Part shown: positions 21,816 to 32,685 of the stretch, one piece after another
How the letters are laid out: each line of letters begins with the position of its first letter
Position numbering within the stretch: position 1 is the stretch's first letter
From: Megaustenia siamemsis
Taxonomy: Eukaryota; Mollusca; Gastropoda; Stylommatophora; Ariophantidae
Assembly (NCBI GenBank): GCA_032433765.1
Contig: JAVIAB010000101.1
Coordinates: 58,815,092 to 58,879,091, forward strand
Length of the DNA: 64,000 nt
Direction: 5' to 3'
The notes under the pieces: generated by a model
What the model saw: the letters and a program-made list of their open reading frames with translations, nothing else
Databases searched by the model: none
What the model was told of the DNA's origin: nothing
Position numbers and translations under genes: made by a program

Positions 21816-23290
21816 AAAAACAATGAAAAAGGGAAAGCAGCAGGGCCTGACAATATACAGATAGAGATGATACAGGCTCTAGAAGAGTTTGGCGTCGTAG
21901 TGATCACAGACACATGCAATGACATATACCATACAGGATACATACCAAACGATCTAAAAACATCAACTTTCATTGCATTGCCTAAAAAGAATGGTGCAGT
22001 TGAATGCAGTGACTTCAGAACAATAAGCCTAATGAGCCAGATAACACAAATTTTACTAAAAGTTATACAGGGTAGGATTCAGAATAAAATCAATACTGAA
22101 TTAGATTATCAACAATTTGGATTCAGGAAAAACAGTGGGACAAAGAAGCCATATTCAGCATGAGAACATTGATTGAAAAGTACACAAAAGTAAACAAACC
22201 AATATATGCCTGCTTTATAGACTACACCAAAGCTTTCGAATTAATACACCATAACAAAACTTATAGACTGCATAAAGGATATAAATATAGACGACGCAGA
22301 CATACGACTAATATGTAATTTGTACTGGGAGCAAACAGCAATAATACGATATAACAAGGAGAACTCTACACCCATGGACATAAAAAGAGGAGTAAGACAA
22401 GCAAGCATCCTATCACCAAGCTTGTTCACTCTATACACTGAGCAAATCTTTAAAGACATCTCAGAGATACCAGGCCTAAACCTTAATGGAAAGATAATCA
22501 ATAACCTGAGATATGCTGATGATACTGTTCTACTAGCAGAAAATCCTATAGACCTACAACAATTGCTTAATGCGATAAACATAACAAGCAAAAAATATGG
22601 ACTAGAAATGAATATCAAAAATACTAAAACCATGATCATAAACAAAGAAAATTCTCAAGACCTTCAATTAAATATTACAGTTGATGGAATACATCTGGAG
22701 ACAGGCCAGAGTTACAACTACCTGGGACACACTATAACCAATGATGGAAAATGCAAAACTGAAATAAACAAAAGAATAGGTATGGCAAAAAGTAATTTTA
22801 ATGCCATGAAAAATATATTAATAACAAAACAAATATCAACAGGGCTGAAACTAAGAATGGCAAAATGTTACATCTTCTCAATATTCCTGAATGGTGCAGA
22901 AACATGGACATTAGACAAGAAAACAGAACAGAAAATTGAAGCCTTTGAAATGTGGATTTATAGAAGAATAGGTAGAATTGGATGGAAACAAAAATAACAA
23001 ACGATACAGTTTTAAAACAACCGAAAATAAAAAGAGAACTACTAAATACAATTAAGACAAGACGCATGAAATTGTTGGGGCATGTTAAACGACACAACAG
23101 CCTACTAAAAGTAATATTGGAAGGAACAATACAAGGTAAAAGAAGCAGAGGCAGACCAAGACTAACATGGATGAGTAACATCAAAAGATGGTCAAGTCAA
23201 TATATGATAGCCTGCACCATCAAAGAAAGAAACAGAGTAGAATGGCGATCCATGGTAGCCAACCTTCGTTGCGGAGAAGGCACACGATGA
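21816..23290 (+). pseudogene. LINE reverse transcriptase with intact YADD box
   Basis: Plus-strand frames show the whole RT in order. GKAAGPDNIQIEMIQ lies near 21,833 after one frameshift next to the nested insertion. DFRTISLMSQITQILLK and YQQFGFRKNSGTKK end the frame at 21,867-22,163, and CFIDYTKAFE lies near 22,208. The frame at 22,320-22,997 carries GVRQASILSPSLFTLYTEQI (the usual Gly after RQ is Ala) and RYADDTVLLAENP with YADD at 22,512-22,523. The C-terminus has NGAETWTLDKKTEQ, then, after a frameshift, KLLGHVKRHNSLLK, GKRSRGRPR and RVEWRSMVANLR (22,982-23,290). About four frame changes separate it from an intact protein. Confidence 0.85.
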
Positions 23291-23603
23291 TGATGATGAT
23301 GATAATGTACACGATCAGCGGCATGGATTCACGTGATTTTCAAATTTTTAAAAATGAAAACAAACGACTAGCTAATACGTTGTATGTCAAAATTTACCGA
23401 CTCGGCACGACTATTCACATATTTAAGACACAAATAGCACGTGTTTCTATTAATATTACAGTAATTTCTAGTTCATTTTACTTACATGTTGTCCAAAAAA
23501 TCCCAGCTAAAAGAACATAACGTTTCTTGTTAGGAAAATATGTTTCTGGACAGAGATATATTGTAACCCAATCTTGACTTTGAGAGGGTTAAATCATGTA
23601 CTA

Positions 23604-25717
23604 TAGCTTGTTTCATAAATCGTGCCCAACTATAAAAATCAATATCTTTTAAAACGCTTTTTGTATTTTTTTCAAAATTTGCATGTAAAGTTATAATGAT
23701 TAGAACCCAACAGGGAATTAATTTCATTAAAAACAAACATTTGGTTATTATTATTGCTTATTTGATTTATATAAATTTATAACGACCCATTGATGTAGTC
23801 AAAACTTAGTGTTTACAGTATTTAAGTTAAACATAGGGATTACAAATCCATACACGCTCACATTTACGATTTTGCACGCTTTCCGCGTGAGTTGTCTGAC
23901 ACAATTAGACACTTGTAGTAAACACGAGACATTGTGTGTTCCATTTCCGTTAATTCAGCGGCGTAACGTGGAACAATAACATTTATCATGAGTCTTAAAA
24001 TGAAATTCTGCAGTTTACAAAACATCGCAATAAAATGTATGACTATTTTTGCAAAGAGGCTAAACGAGGAAGATTATTTCATTCTTTAGAAAACCCTGAG
24101 AATAGGACAAGACACATTTTGGATTTATCTAAACGGTCATTTAATCGCTGGATTCAAGCACGTGACCGTCAATGTTCCAAATATACAAAATCACAAGGAA
24201 GAGCAAAAATGTTGGATAATTTCGACAGTGAACTTATTAGAAGTGAAATTCGCAAAATGTTGGGTATGAATGAAACTGTTACAATAAGAAAATTAAAAGT
24301 ATCGCTGAAAAAGAACAACAGTATTGAAATATCAAAGTCTACATTATGGAGGAATGTGAGAGCTGCAGGCTTTACATTCAGAAAGTATTCCAATGGACGA
24401 AACATCATCTGTGAGAAGCCACATATAGTAGTCATGAGAAGCAAGTACTTACGTGAAGTAAAAGAGGTGCGCAAGCAAGGTTATGATATTGTGTACTTGG
24501 ATGAAACATGGATCAATGCTCACCACACTAACCAAAGGGAATGGCAGTCATCAGATGGAAAGATTAAGAGATTAATACCTAGCAGCAAAGGACAGCGCTT
24601 GATAATTGCTCATGCAGGTAGTCGACAACATGGACTAATACAGAATGCAGAGCTCATTTTTCTTTCAAAATCCATAGACAATCAGGATTATCACTCTGAG
24701 ATGAATGGTCACATATTTAGACATTGGATTGAAAATTCTGTTCTCCCAGCACTAGATCGACCATCTTGCCTAATAATGGACAATGCAGCGTACCACAACA
24801 TTGTTGCACTTGAAGATAAAGTCCCGACGTCATCCAGTACAAAAGGTGCTATTAAGATATGGCTCACAAAGGAGCACATACAATTTAATAACATGTACTT
24901 AAAACCTGAATTACTTTCTCTAGTAAAGCAAAAACAGAGGACAAAGATTTTTCAAATAGATAGATTATCCAAGAGCACGGTCATATAAGTTTGAGGCTGC
25001 CACCTTACCATGCTCATTTAAATCCAATAGAACTAATCTGGGCAAAATTAAAAGGACAAGTGGCAGATGAAAATACAACATTCAAAATATGCGATGTAAA
25101 GACTCTTGCTAATCTCGCTTAATTAAATATAGACAAAGATTATTGGGCTAAATGTGAAGACCACGTCTTAAAACAGGAAGAGGAATATTGGAAAAATGAT
25201 GGTTTGTGGAATGTTCAACCCCAAACAGTTATTAATCTTTTGGACTCGTCTGATTCAGAATGAAAGTATATAGCCCCCACAATGTTGACCCCTATATTAC
25301 CTTAAATTATTTCAACAAACGATCCTTTTCAGGACCACACAACTATGAAAATTGGACATACAGGTATACCTCGATATTATTATCGTCCGTCCTCGAACTG
25401 AGCAGACAATAATTCTCCTGGTGTTTTGTTTTTTCCAGTTATTTCCCCATTAAGGTCACGCCTTTACCTAGTGAAAATTAATCGTAGACCAGCAACTACG
25501 GTAATTTCTATTCTTTAGGGCTTCACAATTTACAATTTTGACAAACACCAAAGAAATATCGCCGCTTTAAGAAAACTGCAGCTGCAAGATATTTGTTAAA
25601 TATACATTTAAAGGGTCTTTTGCATTCTAATAACATTTGGAAAATTTCAAAAATATTTAACAAACGGTTAGAGAGTAATAGCGTTTTGAAGTTGGGCATA
25701 TGTTTTGAAACGAGCTA
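23604..25717 (+). mobile_element. DDE DNA transposon, copy 1 (family D, TA target site)
   Basis: The element starts TAGCTTGTTTCATAAATCG and ends with the inverted CGAGCTA, flanked by TA at 23,602-23,603 and 25,718-25,719. The terminal inverted repeats are imperfect: TAGCTTGTTTCA and TGCCCAACT appear in inverse form at the right end. Length is 2,114 bp. The TA duplication and the transposase type place it with the IS630/Tc1/mariner group in the broad sense. A second copy, about 95% identical by eye, lies at 42,884-44,995. Confidence 0.9.
23989..25263 (+). pseudogene. DDE transposase with long D-E spacing (broken)
   Basis: Translation starts at MSLKMKFCSL (23,989), loses one base near 24,030, and continues as the 317-codon frame 24,035-24,988. 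It carries an N-terminal helix-turn-helix region (DLSKRSFNRWIQ, then KSTLWRNVRAAGFTFRK). The catalytic motifs are YLDETWINAHH (first Asp codon 24,500) and IMDNAAYHN (second Asp codon 24,779). LNPIELIW (Glu codon 25,030) lies in another frame after a one-base loss near 24,967. A TAA at about 25,120 interrupts the C-terminus, which ends LLDSSDSE. The predicted intact length is about 425 residues. It is inactive as it stands: one frameshift at the start, one before the Glu motif, one stop. Confidence 0.85.
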
Positions 25718-25719
25718 TA

Positions 25720-26290
25720 GAGATTGGAGTTAGTAGAGCTAGCAGTACAACATTGGACAAGTGAACAGGGAGATGGTAAAGTTATAGCCACGGTCAAAAT
25801 TGATCAGTTTGATAGACATCTTGGGGGTCACGTGGTCAAACTATTGTCAAGTGACGATGTCGTCAAGTCAAACGATAGGGCTAACATAATCAGTTCCCTC
25901 CGATACCTCAAGTAGAGAAGCCGTGTTAGGTTTTGAGCAAGAATGTACTAGGGAGATTGATAATTTACATCGAGAAAATGGCTCATTCCTGGATAGCGAA
26001 GGTTAGAGAGATTCGCTTCATTTAGAGAGATGAGCAGTCAGTTTAGAAGAATAAAGTTCAATTAGACCTAGATAATTAGAAGCGTGCGTCCATAATGGGG
26101 AATGTTAAAGAATATAGAAGTTTTATTGCGACGGGACAGAAGTTGTTGATTGGTAAAACTAATAATGGAGTGCGGGAGTGTGGTTTATGTTGATTTCAGC
26201 CCTCTGTAAAGTGCCTTGACCTCGATGTTATATGCAATTAAATCTGCTGGAGATAGTCCCTAAAAATTAAAGTAGTTGTCATTTGCATTG
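25720..26290. other. Non-coding spacer
   Basis: No repeat or protein motif recognised. A 63-codon plus frame (25,724-25,915) has no recognisable content. Confidence 0.35.
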
Positions 26291-26293
26291 ATA

Positions 26294-26755
26294 ACCATTG
26301 ACGTGTATTGCTACACATTGACGTGTATTGCTACCCATTGACGTGTATTGCTACCCATTGACGTGTATTGCTACCCATTGACGTGTATTGCTACCCATTG
26401 ACGTGTATTGCTAACCATTGACGTGTATTGTTACCCATTGACGTTTATTGCTACACATTGACGTGTATTGCTACCCATTGACGTGTATTGTTACACATTG
26501 ACGTGCATTTCTACCCATTGACGTGTATTGCTACACATTGCCGTGTATTGCTACACATTGACGTGTATTGCTACACATTGACGTGTATTGCTACCCATTG
26601 ACGTGTGTTGCTACACATTGACGCATATGCTACCCATTGACGTGTGTTGCTACACATTGACGCATATTACTACCCATTGACGTGTATTGCTACACATTGA
26701 CGTGTATTACTCCCCAGTGACGTGTGTTACTACCCATTGACGTGTATTACTGTCT
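26294..26755 (+). repeat. 20-bp minisatellite, about 23 units
   Basis: The unit is CCATTGACGTGTATTGCTAC. Variants have CAC for CCC, GTT for ATT, and a 19-bp version with CGCATATGC. Homogeneity is highest in the left half and falls to the right. Confidence 0.95.
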
Positions 26756-26759
26756 GCAT

Positions 26760-28165
26760 GTGTTTGTCAAAGTCCGTAGGTCTATTCAGCAGTTAAAGAG
26801 ATAGTCTCTGCCACGAAGGATTCGACACTACTTCATAACTGGCAGACACCAGTGAACAAATTGTTTTTTCAAGCTCACGCTTCGTTCTAAAGTACCATCG
26901 CTACATTAATTTAAATCCTTTAATCATAACAATAAATGGACAGTGACCAACATCGATAATATATCCTTATTACGACTGTTCATCAAAAGATATTCGAGTG
27001 CATTATTTACAGATGCAAAAATATATTGTAATCTTGATTTGTTTTCTAAAGATTACCGTTACTAGTCACTGAGAATGAGGGATAGTTTCCTTCTCTACAT
27101 CCTCATCATCGAGTTAAAATAATAACGAACCTACAATATTGTCTTCATAAATGCATTATATAATAAATGACTGTTGGGTATCATGTTTGTGACAAAAGAT
27201 GCACCAGAAGCAGAATGAATAGCATAGAAGTAGTAACTTATACAAATCATTAATTTATTTAATGTTCATAAAAATATAACACTCGTTATTTTCATCTTGT
27301 TCATGTACTCAAACATCTAATCTCAAATCTGCCTTCTGGCAAGTCACTCCTGGTGTTGCCCTTTATTAAAACTTTCAGGCTAACGACATTTGACATTTAT
27401 TTCAGTTCTTTCATATCCACATCTAATGTCGGGATTTTATCTTATTGTTTGTCCAGCATCGCCCTTAACTCTTCCAGTTTCACGAACTACATTATCTCCA
27501 TTATTATCGATTTATTAGCGGATCATCATCATTGCAATTCGAACATAAATTATTATGTATAATACGAATAGAACATCCCCATAATTTCTTTTAACTTTGT
27601 TTTTTTTTATGGTTTCGCTGTCAATGTTAATTTTACAAGACGAGGGTGCAGTCTAAAAGAACAAACGCTTTTGTGTTTACTTGGGACCGGATGTATTTTT
27701 CTTTCTTTTTGTTTACATTTTTCATGTACGTTTTGCTGCCCAACAAATCCCTTTATGTTAGTTCACATAATATAAATTTCGATTCCTTTTAAATTTAGTT
27801 TATGATATGTCACATATTTGATATGATACCTCCCTTGATATCTCCCAGGCTATAGTATTTCCTCTAGGTTGTAGTCTAGCGACTAGCGCCAACATGTGTG
27901 TTCTAACTGCGGTCTGTTGGGATCAATATTAATTGTGCATTGACTGTAAACAACAATACCGGATAACATGTTCAGCTTTGATTTTTCTTTACCTCACTCG
28001 CAAAGCGACATGTTATTGTGATTGTTTGTGGTTTGATTACAGGTTGCAACACCCAATTATCAGCTTAAATACAATATTCTGTCATAGCCTATACTGATAG
28101 TGGTAGTGATATTCCTTATCATAAAAAAAAACCTCGTTTATTTTTGTCACGAACATGACAAAAAT
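26760..28165. other. Non-coding, nothing recognised
   Basis: AT-rich sequence. A 25-base piece near 27,522 (GGATCATCATCATTGCAATTC) resembles the 3' end of the LINE family at 7,000-7,345 but is too short to annotate. Confidence 0.3.
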
Positions 28166-28534
28166 ATTGTAATCAGACGCTGATTAGTGTCTTTAACCTC
28201 AGGTTTATGTTGACAGTCGTTGCCCTCTCTTTTGCTGGTTTATTCCAGTTTCTGGATCTGATGTAAAACACTGGCCACTGATCTACTGAGAGCAACAATC
28301 GACATTGATCTCGAACAAATAAGTTCAGCAAACCAGGTCTCCTGAACGGAAAGTCGTTACATGTGTAATGGATTACCTTTTCAAATGTGCGGATGGTCCA
28401 GTTATATGAAACTAACACCTTATTCTGTATAAAACATGTGACCTAACAGGTTCTTGTGTTCGTCATTATCCAACATATTGTCAAGATATCCACTTAATCC
28501 AATGACATGAAATAACAGTAGTTGTAAATTACGG

Positions 28535-28690
28535 TTTAGGGCCACCCCCCCCCACACTTTTGCACCCTTCCCCACACAAAATAAAGCCTCCCAGCCACCC
28601 GAGTTTTCGCCTCCTACTCACACTTTGTTCCATTTTCGCTGACGGCCTCCTCCTGTCACGATGGTCGCCCCGTGCGATCATGGGTTGGCT
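28535..28690 (-). repeat. Dispersed repeat, copy 1 (inverted partner at 32,015)
   Basis: The block with ACAAAATAAAGCCTCCCAGC, CGCCTCCTACTCACACTTTG and GACGGCCTCCTCCTGTCACG is the reverse complement of 32,015-32,175 with roughly 10-15% differences. In both copies one edge is a homopolymer C/G run. I read it as an unclassified dispersed element ending in a G/C run. On the minus strand of this copy a 64-codon frame is open, but the other copy does not keep it. Confidence 0.75.
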
Positions 28691-28699
28691 GACGGGCCC

Positions 28700-29135
28700 C
28701 CCGCAAACCCCCGTCAACAACATGATACATATTAGAGGGGACCTCTCCCCGAGTTTTATATTTTTTATAATTATTATAATTATTTAAATATGAGCTCAGT
28801 GGGAGATGTTGCTGCTATGTGTATTGTAAGGCGCGAAGTGGAGTGTTCGCTAATAAATTTATTTTCACGGTTAAACAGGAACGAGCGTGACAAAAGCAGG
28901 AACGAGCGTGACGGTTGTGACAAAAAGCTTCTCACTCACGCTTCACATTTTTATGCATTCATTTGTATTTCTTTGCCTTAACTCCTCGCTCACGCTTTGC
29001 TTATATACCGACTGTCACGCTACATCAAAGGCTAAATATATCGATAGCAATCGATTGGTCAGCACTGGGAGGGTTAACCATGAACGTTTTCTCATCGTTG
29101 TGAGAATTTTACCAGGAAGAGTGCACCGCGTCAGA
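28700..29135. other. Non-coding, nothing recognised
   Basis: Contains a near-duplicate GGAACGAGCGTGACAAAAGC / GGAACGAGCGTGACGGTTG at 28,878 and 28,901. No gene seen. Confidence 0.3.
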
Positions 29136-29138
29136 CAA

Positions 29139-29215
29139 GTGGTAGTCATGTGGTAGTCAAGTGGTAGTCAAGTGGTAGTCAAGTGGTAGCCAAGTGGTAG
29201 TCAAGTGGTAGTCAG
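29139..29215 (+). repeat. 11-bp tandem repeat, about 7 units
   Basis: The unit AGTGGTAGTCA is repeated with single-base variants (ATGTGGTAGTC, AGCCAAGTGGT). Confidence 0.9.
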
Positions 29216-29429
29216 GTATGACACTTCACGCTCCCACAGGGGAGGGCGTTGTGGTGTAACAACAACATTCCACGGGCCGGGAAAAATCAAATTGGAGACA
29301 TTAATGATATATTTTTACCGATCACATGCCGAGAGATGTCACGCGATGTCTTAGCGTGCCCTGCACGCGGCCGAAGATTGTGACTAATCGGGGGAAAATT
29401 CACTGAGCGGGGGCGCGTTGGCAAAATAT

Positions 29430-30065
29430 GCTGGCGGGTCTTCAGAATTTATTTCTTCAGAGGCGTATACACAATTTATCTTTGAGAGACACTGGACATA
29501 TAGTTGGCAAATTTGGCACGGACTTCTTCTCGTCCTTTTTCCAACCACTCATTGTTGTCGCGCTATCAACCCCTCTAGCCTTAGATCGAAGCTCATCCTT
29601 CATAGTTAGGTATCGGGCAAGCTCGTCCGTAATGGTTTTAAACTTCTCATCGCTGACTTTTGAGTCAGTTAATGATTGGACACGAGTTTGTGGATAGAGT
29701 TGAGCTTTGCGCTAGCTGTTTGGCCAATTGTGTCATGGTAGCCATTTGCTTTTAATCTCATCACACGCCAGACCTATAAGGGCAGCTCCATCCCCAAGTC
29801 ATGATAGTATCAATCCCGGAATAGCCCCTATTCCCGTTGCCACCAATGGAATCCCTGCGGCTTCTATACCTAGAGCGACAATACCAGCCCCAGTGCTTAT
29901 TCATTGGATCATTCCGATAGCGCGTTGTATTTCTTTTGTATCGTCAGCTTACGTCAGACGTAAGTCTTTCCTCCACCTCTTTGTCCAGGAAGGTAGCATG
30001 CTGACTGATGCGGATGAGGCGAAAGCTCTGGTCAGGTTCGTCTGACGGTATATCGGCATCAAGTA
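29430..30065 (-). pseudogene. Decayed ORF of unknown family: hydrophobic Gly/Ala segment plus charged helix
   Basis: Successive minus-strand frames make one coherent protein when joined across two or three frameshifts. From right to left: DADIPSDEPDQSFRLIRISQ, HATFLDKEVEERLTSDVS, DTKEIQRAIGMIQ, then a strongly hydrophobic run with GAGIVALGIEAAGIPLVATG and GAIPGLIL, DGAALIGLACDEIKSK, and a charged C-terminus with VSDEKFKTITDELARYLTMK and DELRSKARG. The hydrophobic hairpin followed by an amphipathic helix resembles accessory proteins of unclassified invertebrate mobile elements that I recall only vaguely. I do not assign a function. In-frame stops sit inside the hydrophobic part, so it is dead. 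The plus-strand frames here are shadows. Confidence 0.45.
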
Positions 30066-30408
30066 TGATTTAATATTATAAATAAGTGGTATGTTTAAGT
30101 TGAAAGTCTCTGAGGAGACGACAATTTTGTCTCTCAATTTTTCAGAAGATATTCAATACGTGCATCTCTCGCCAACAAAATTGGAACCGGCAGATACTGG
30201 AATATCAAAAGTACATTAATTTACTGTCTCTCTGTTAGACGGCTAGACCAGCTTAAGTTACCCAAATGAGAAATTTCACAGAGAAATAGGGTCTTTGATC
30301 AAAACAGGTCCCCCACTGCGAGAGCTCACCCCGACCATGGCGCCGAGAGATCACCACGACTCTCAAGTTAGCCTTTAATGTTCATCTACCATTTAGCTGT
30401 TAAAGTCA

Positions 30409-30630
30409 TTAGCACGCCCTCCTGTCTATAGCAAGGCATCTTACCGGCGAGCCGATAAATTTATTAGTGTGGTCAAGGGTAAACACTAGATAAGCATTTG
30501 ATGTCCATGTGGGAGGTCTACGCGGCCATAAGTACTCACCGGGCTCTTTGATCTCGCTTAACGTTATTAACGCGGTGTTTCGCGTTTGGCGTGTAGTTAC
30601 TAAGTTCGTTAACGTAGCTTCGTGTAGCAT
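30409..30630 (-). other. 73-codon open frame, unknown
   Basis: A minus-strand frame begins MLHEATLTNLVTTRQ and ends at CLAIDRRAC, with no motif I recognise. It lies upstream (sense direction) of the decayed protein at 29,430-30,065 and could belong to the same element. The evidence is weak. Confidence 0.2.
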
Positions 30631-30769
30631 GTGTAACGGCCTAAGCTGCTACCTTTAATTCTAAAGGAAGTTATTAAAACTTAAATAAAACTGTTTTGGA
30701 AGTCACTGTTTTTATTGCATGAAAGCATAAAGAAAGAATATAATAGCTTTATGAAAGTTATGATACCAC

Positions 30770-30905
30770 CACCGCCCACCCCTTCGCAGCACCACCGCCG
30801 CGGGAGGTCACCACTTCACAACACCACCGCCGTCCCGACCACGAGAGCTCAACGAGAGGTCACCCGAGAGGTCAACGAGAGGTCAACCGGAACAAAAATG
30901 GGCGG
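30770..30905 (+). repeat. C-rich low-complexity with short degenerate repeats
   Basis: CACCACCGCC is repeated twice, followed by repeats of GAGAGGTCA. A GTAGACTCTCATATAAGGAA duplication follows at about 30,907 and 30,931. Confidence 0.7.
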
Positions 30906-31051
30906 GTAGACTCTCATATAAGGAAAAAAGGTAGACTCTCATATAAGGAAAAACGGCACCAAAAATGTGCCTCGAACTGCCGGTAGACTATTTATATAAG
31001 AAATATTGTGCCTTCAAAGTAACTTTTACCCGTCCTAATGCTGGATATACA

Positions 31052-31705
31052 CTACTCAAGTTGTATATCTATATGCGGTAGGCAAGTTCTATATCTATAT
31101 ACGGTAGGCAAGTTGTATATCTATATGCGGTAGGCAATTTCTATATCTATATGCAATAGGCAAGTTGTATATCTATATGCGGTAGGCAAGTTGTATATCT
31201 ATATGCGGTAGGCAAGTTGTATATCTATATGCGGTAGGCAAGTTGTATATCTATATACGGTAGGCATGTTGTATATCTATATACGGTAGGCAAGTTGTAT
31301 ATCTATATGCGGTAGGCAAGTTGTATATCTATATGCGGTAGGCAAGTTGTATATCTATATACGGTAGGCAAGTTGTATATCTATATGCGGTAGGCAAGTT
31401 GTATATCTATATACGGTAGGCAAGTTGTATATCTATATACGGTAGGCATGTTGTATATCTATATACGGTAGGCATGTTGTATATCTATATACGGTAGGCA
31501 TGTTGTATGTCTATATACGGTAGGCATGTTGTATATCTATATGCGGTAGGCATGTTGTATATCTATATACGGTAGGCATGTTGTATATCTATATGCGGTA
31601 GGCATGTTGCATATCTATATACGGTAGGCGTGTTATATATCTATAAACGGTAGGCATGTTGTATATCTATATACGGTAGGCATGTTATATATCTATAAAC
31701 TGTAG
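31052..31705 (+). repeat. 26-bp minisatellite, about 25 units
   Basis: The unit is GTTGTATATCTATATGCGGT followed by AGGCAA. Units in the left half end mostly in GGCAA, those from about 31,265 onward mostly in GGCAT. GCGG and ACGG alternate. The array therefore has a left-right gradient of variants. Confidence 0.95.
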
Positions 31706-31813
31706 TCCTCAAGGCTTTAAATGGAAGAGTCGATGGCCGCCAGGGGTGCAACTTCCTTCGGAAACGCTCTAGCCTTGTGCATCCAGGTCCTATTAATTAT
31801 TGTGTGATATCCA

Positions 31814-31967
31814 TAACCTTGTCATAGCTGATACTTGTTTATAACACCAATGCCACACCCATTACACGGACGTGTGCCAGGACCTTTCCGTAACCTTGTC
31901 ATAGCTGATACTTGTTTATAACACCAATGCCACACCTAGTACACGGACGTGTGCCAGGACCTTTCCG
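31814..31967 (+). repeat. 77-bp tandem duplication, two units
   Basis: TAACCTTGTCATAGCTGATA starts both copies (31,814 and 31,891), which are almost identical through GACCTTTCCG. The only differences are CCCATT versus CCTAGT and flanking bases. Confidence 0.9.
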
Positions 31968-32014
31968 TAACCTAACGAGATGCACCCAGCAGTAATCACT
32001 CACGTAAAATCTAC

Positions 32015-32175
32015 CACAGAGCGTGACAGGGGGAGGCCGTCAGAAAATGGGACAAAGTGTGTGTAGGAGGCTAAAACTGGGGTGGCTGAGAGGCTTTATT
32101 TTGTCTGGTGAAGGGTGCATAAGGTGGGAGGAGGCAGGGTAGTGGCCCCTAACCCCCCCCCCCCCCCCAATATAC
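32015..32175 (+). repeat. Dispersed repeat, copy 2 (inverse of 28,535-28,690)
   Basis: It begins GAGCGTGACAGGGGGAGGCC, contains GGCTTTATTTTGTCTGGTG, and ends in a run of about 15 C. It is the inverse of the block near 28.6 kb. Confidence 0.75.
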
Positions 32176-32253
32176 AACTACTAATGACTCATACTTTTCA
32201 ATTTCCATAGCCAGCCAACATTCACATATACCATCTTGCACAGCGAATGTTTC

Positions 32254-32255
<2 letters not shown>

Positions 32256-32306
<51 letters not shown>
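32256..32306 (+). repeat. (TC)n microsatellite
   Basis: About 25 uninterrupted TC dinucleotides. Confidence 0.95.
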
Positions 32307-32307
<1 letters not shown>

Positions 32308-32642
32308 GTGCTAGTGTCTGATTGCCGTAGTTTTTAAAAGCCCGTTTCGCCTGATTCTGTCATTTATTTATTTCCCCATACACTTTCTTTAATCTTCCCT
32401 CCTGTTGAAGTGACACATCGCTGATAATGATGAACATATAATTAATAAACAAATAATGAAATTTGGTTGAGATAAATATTGCGATTTTAGATATTAATTT
32501 TGTATTTGTCCTAAACAATATCACTTACAGTTGACATCCGTCCCATCACGCCACCAGTCTAGAAAACACAGTTACTGAGGTTAGAAAAAAATGAAGCTAC
32601 AAACACTTCCGCTAATCAAATTCACTGATAGTCGAATGCCAT

Positions 32643-32644
<2 letters not shown>

Positions 32645-32685
<41 letters not shown>

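Larger units (their letters stand above)
15885..23305 (+). mobile_element. LINE retrotransposon with perfect 14-bp TSD, carrying two nested insertions
   Basis: The direct repeat TGTACACGATCAGC occurs at 15,871-15,884 and 23,306-23,319, so the LINE spans 15,885-23,305 with a (GAT)n tail just before the right TSD. After removing the insertions at 16,051-19,875 and 20,345-21,804 and their duplicated target sites, the LINE itself is about 2.1 kb and 5' truncated upstream of the RT. The N-terminal part (15,885-16,050 joined to 19,890-20,344) encodes the linker, with YTVHVKNTYQKILEEG and MEERRQAKNTARYKDIDYEL. The RT follows from 21,816. The perfect TSD and the readable protein indicate a fairly recent insertion. 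Confidence 0.92.

Noticed and set aside
24169..24474. 101-codon minus frame, also at 43,450-43,755
   Set aside because: Antisense to the DDE transposase in both copies; conserved only because the transposon is.
29418..30045. Plus-strand frames of 63-105 codons
   Set aside because: They oppose the more coherent minus-strand decayed protein, which has a consistent composition across frameshifts.
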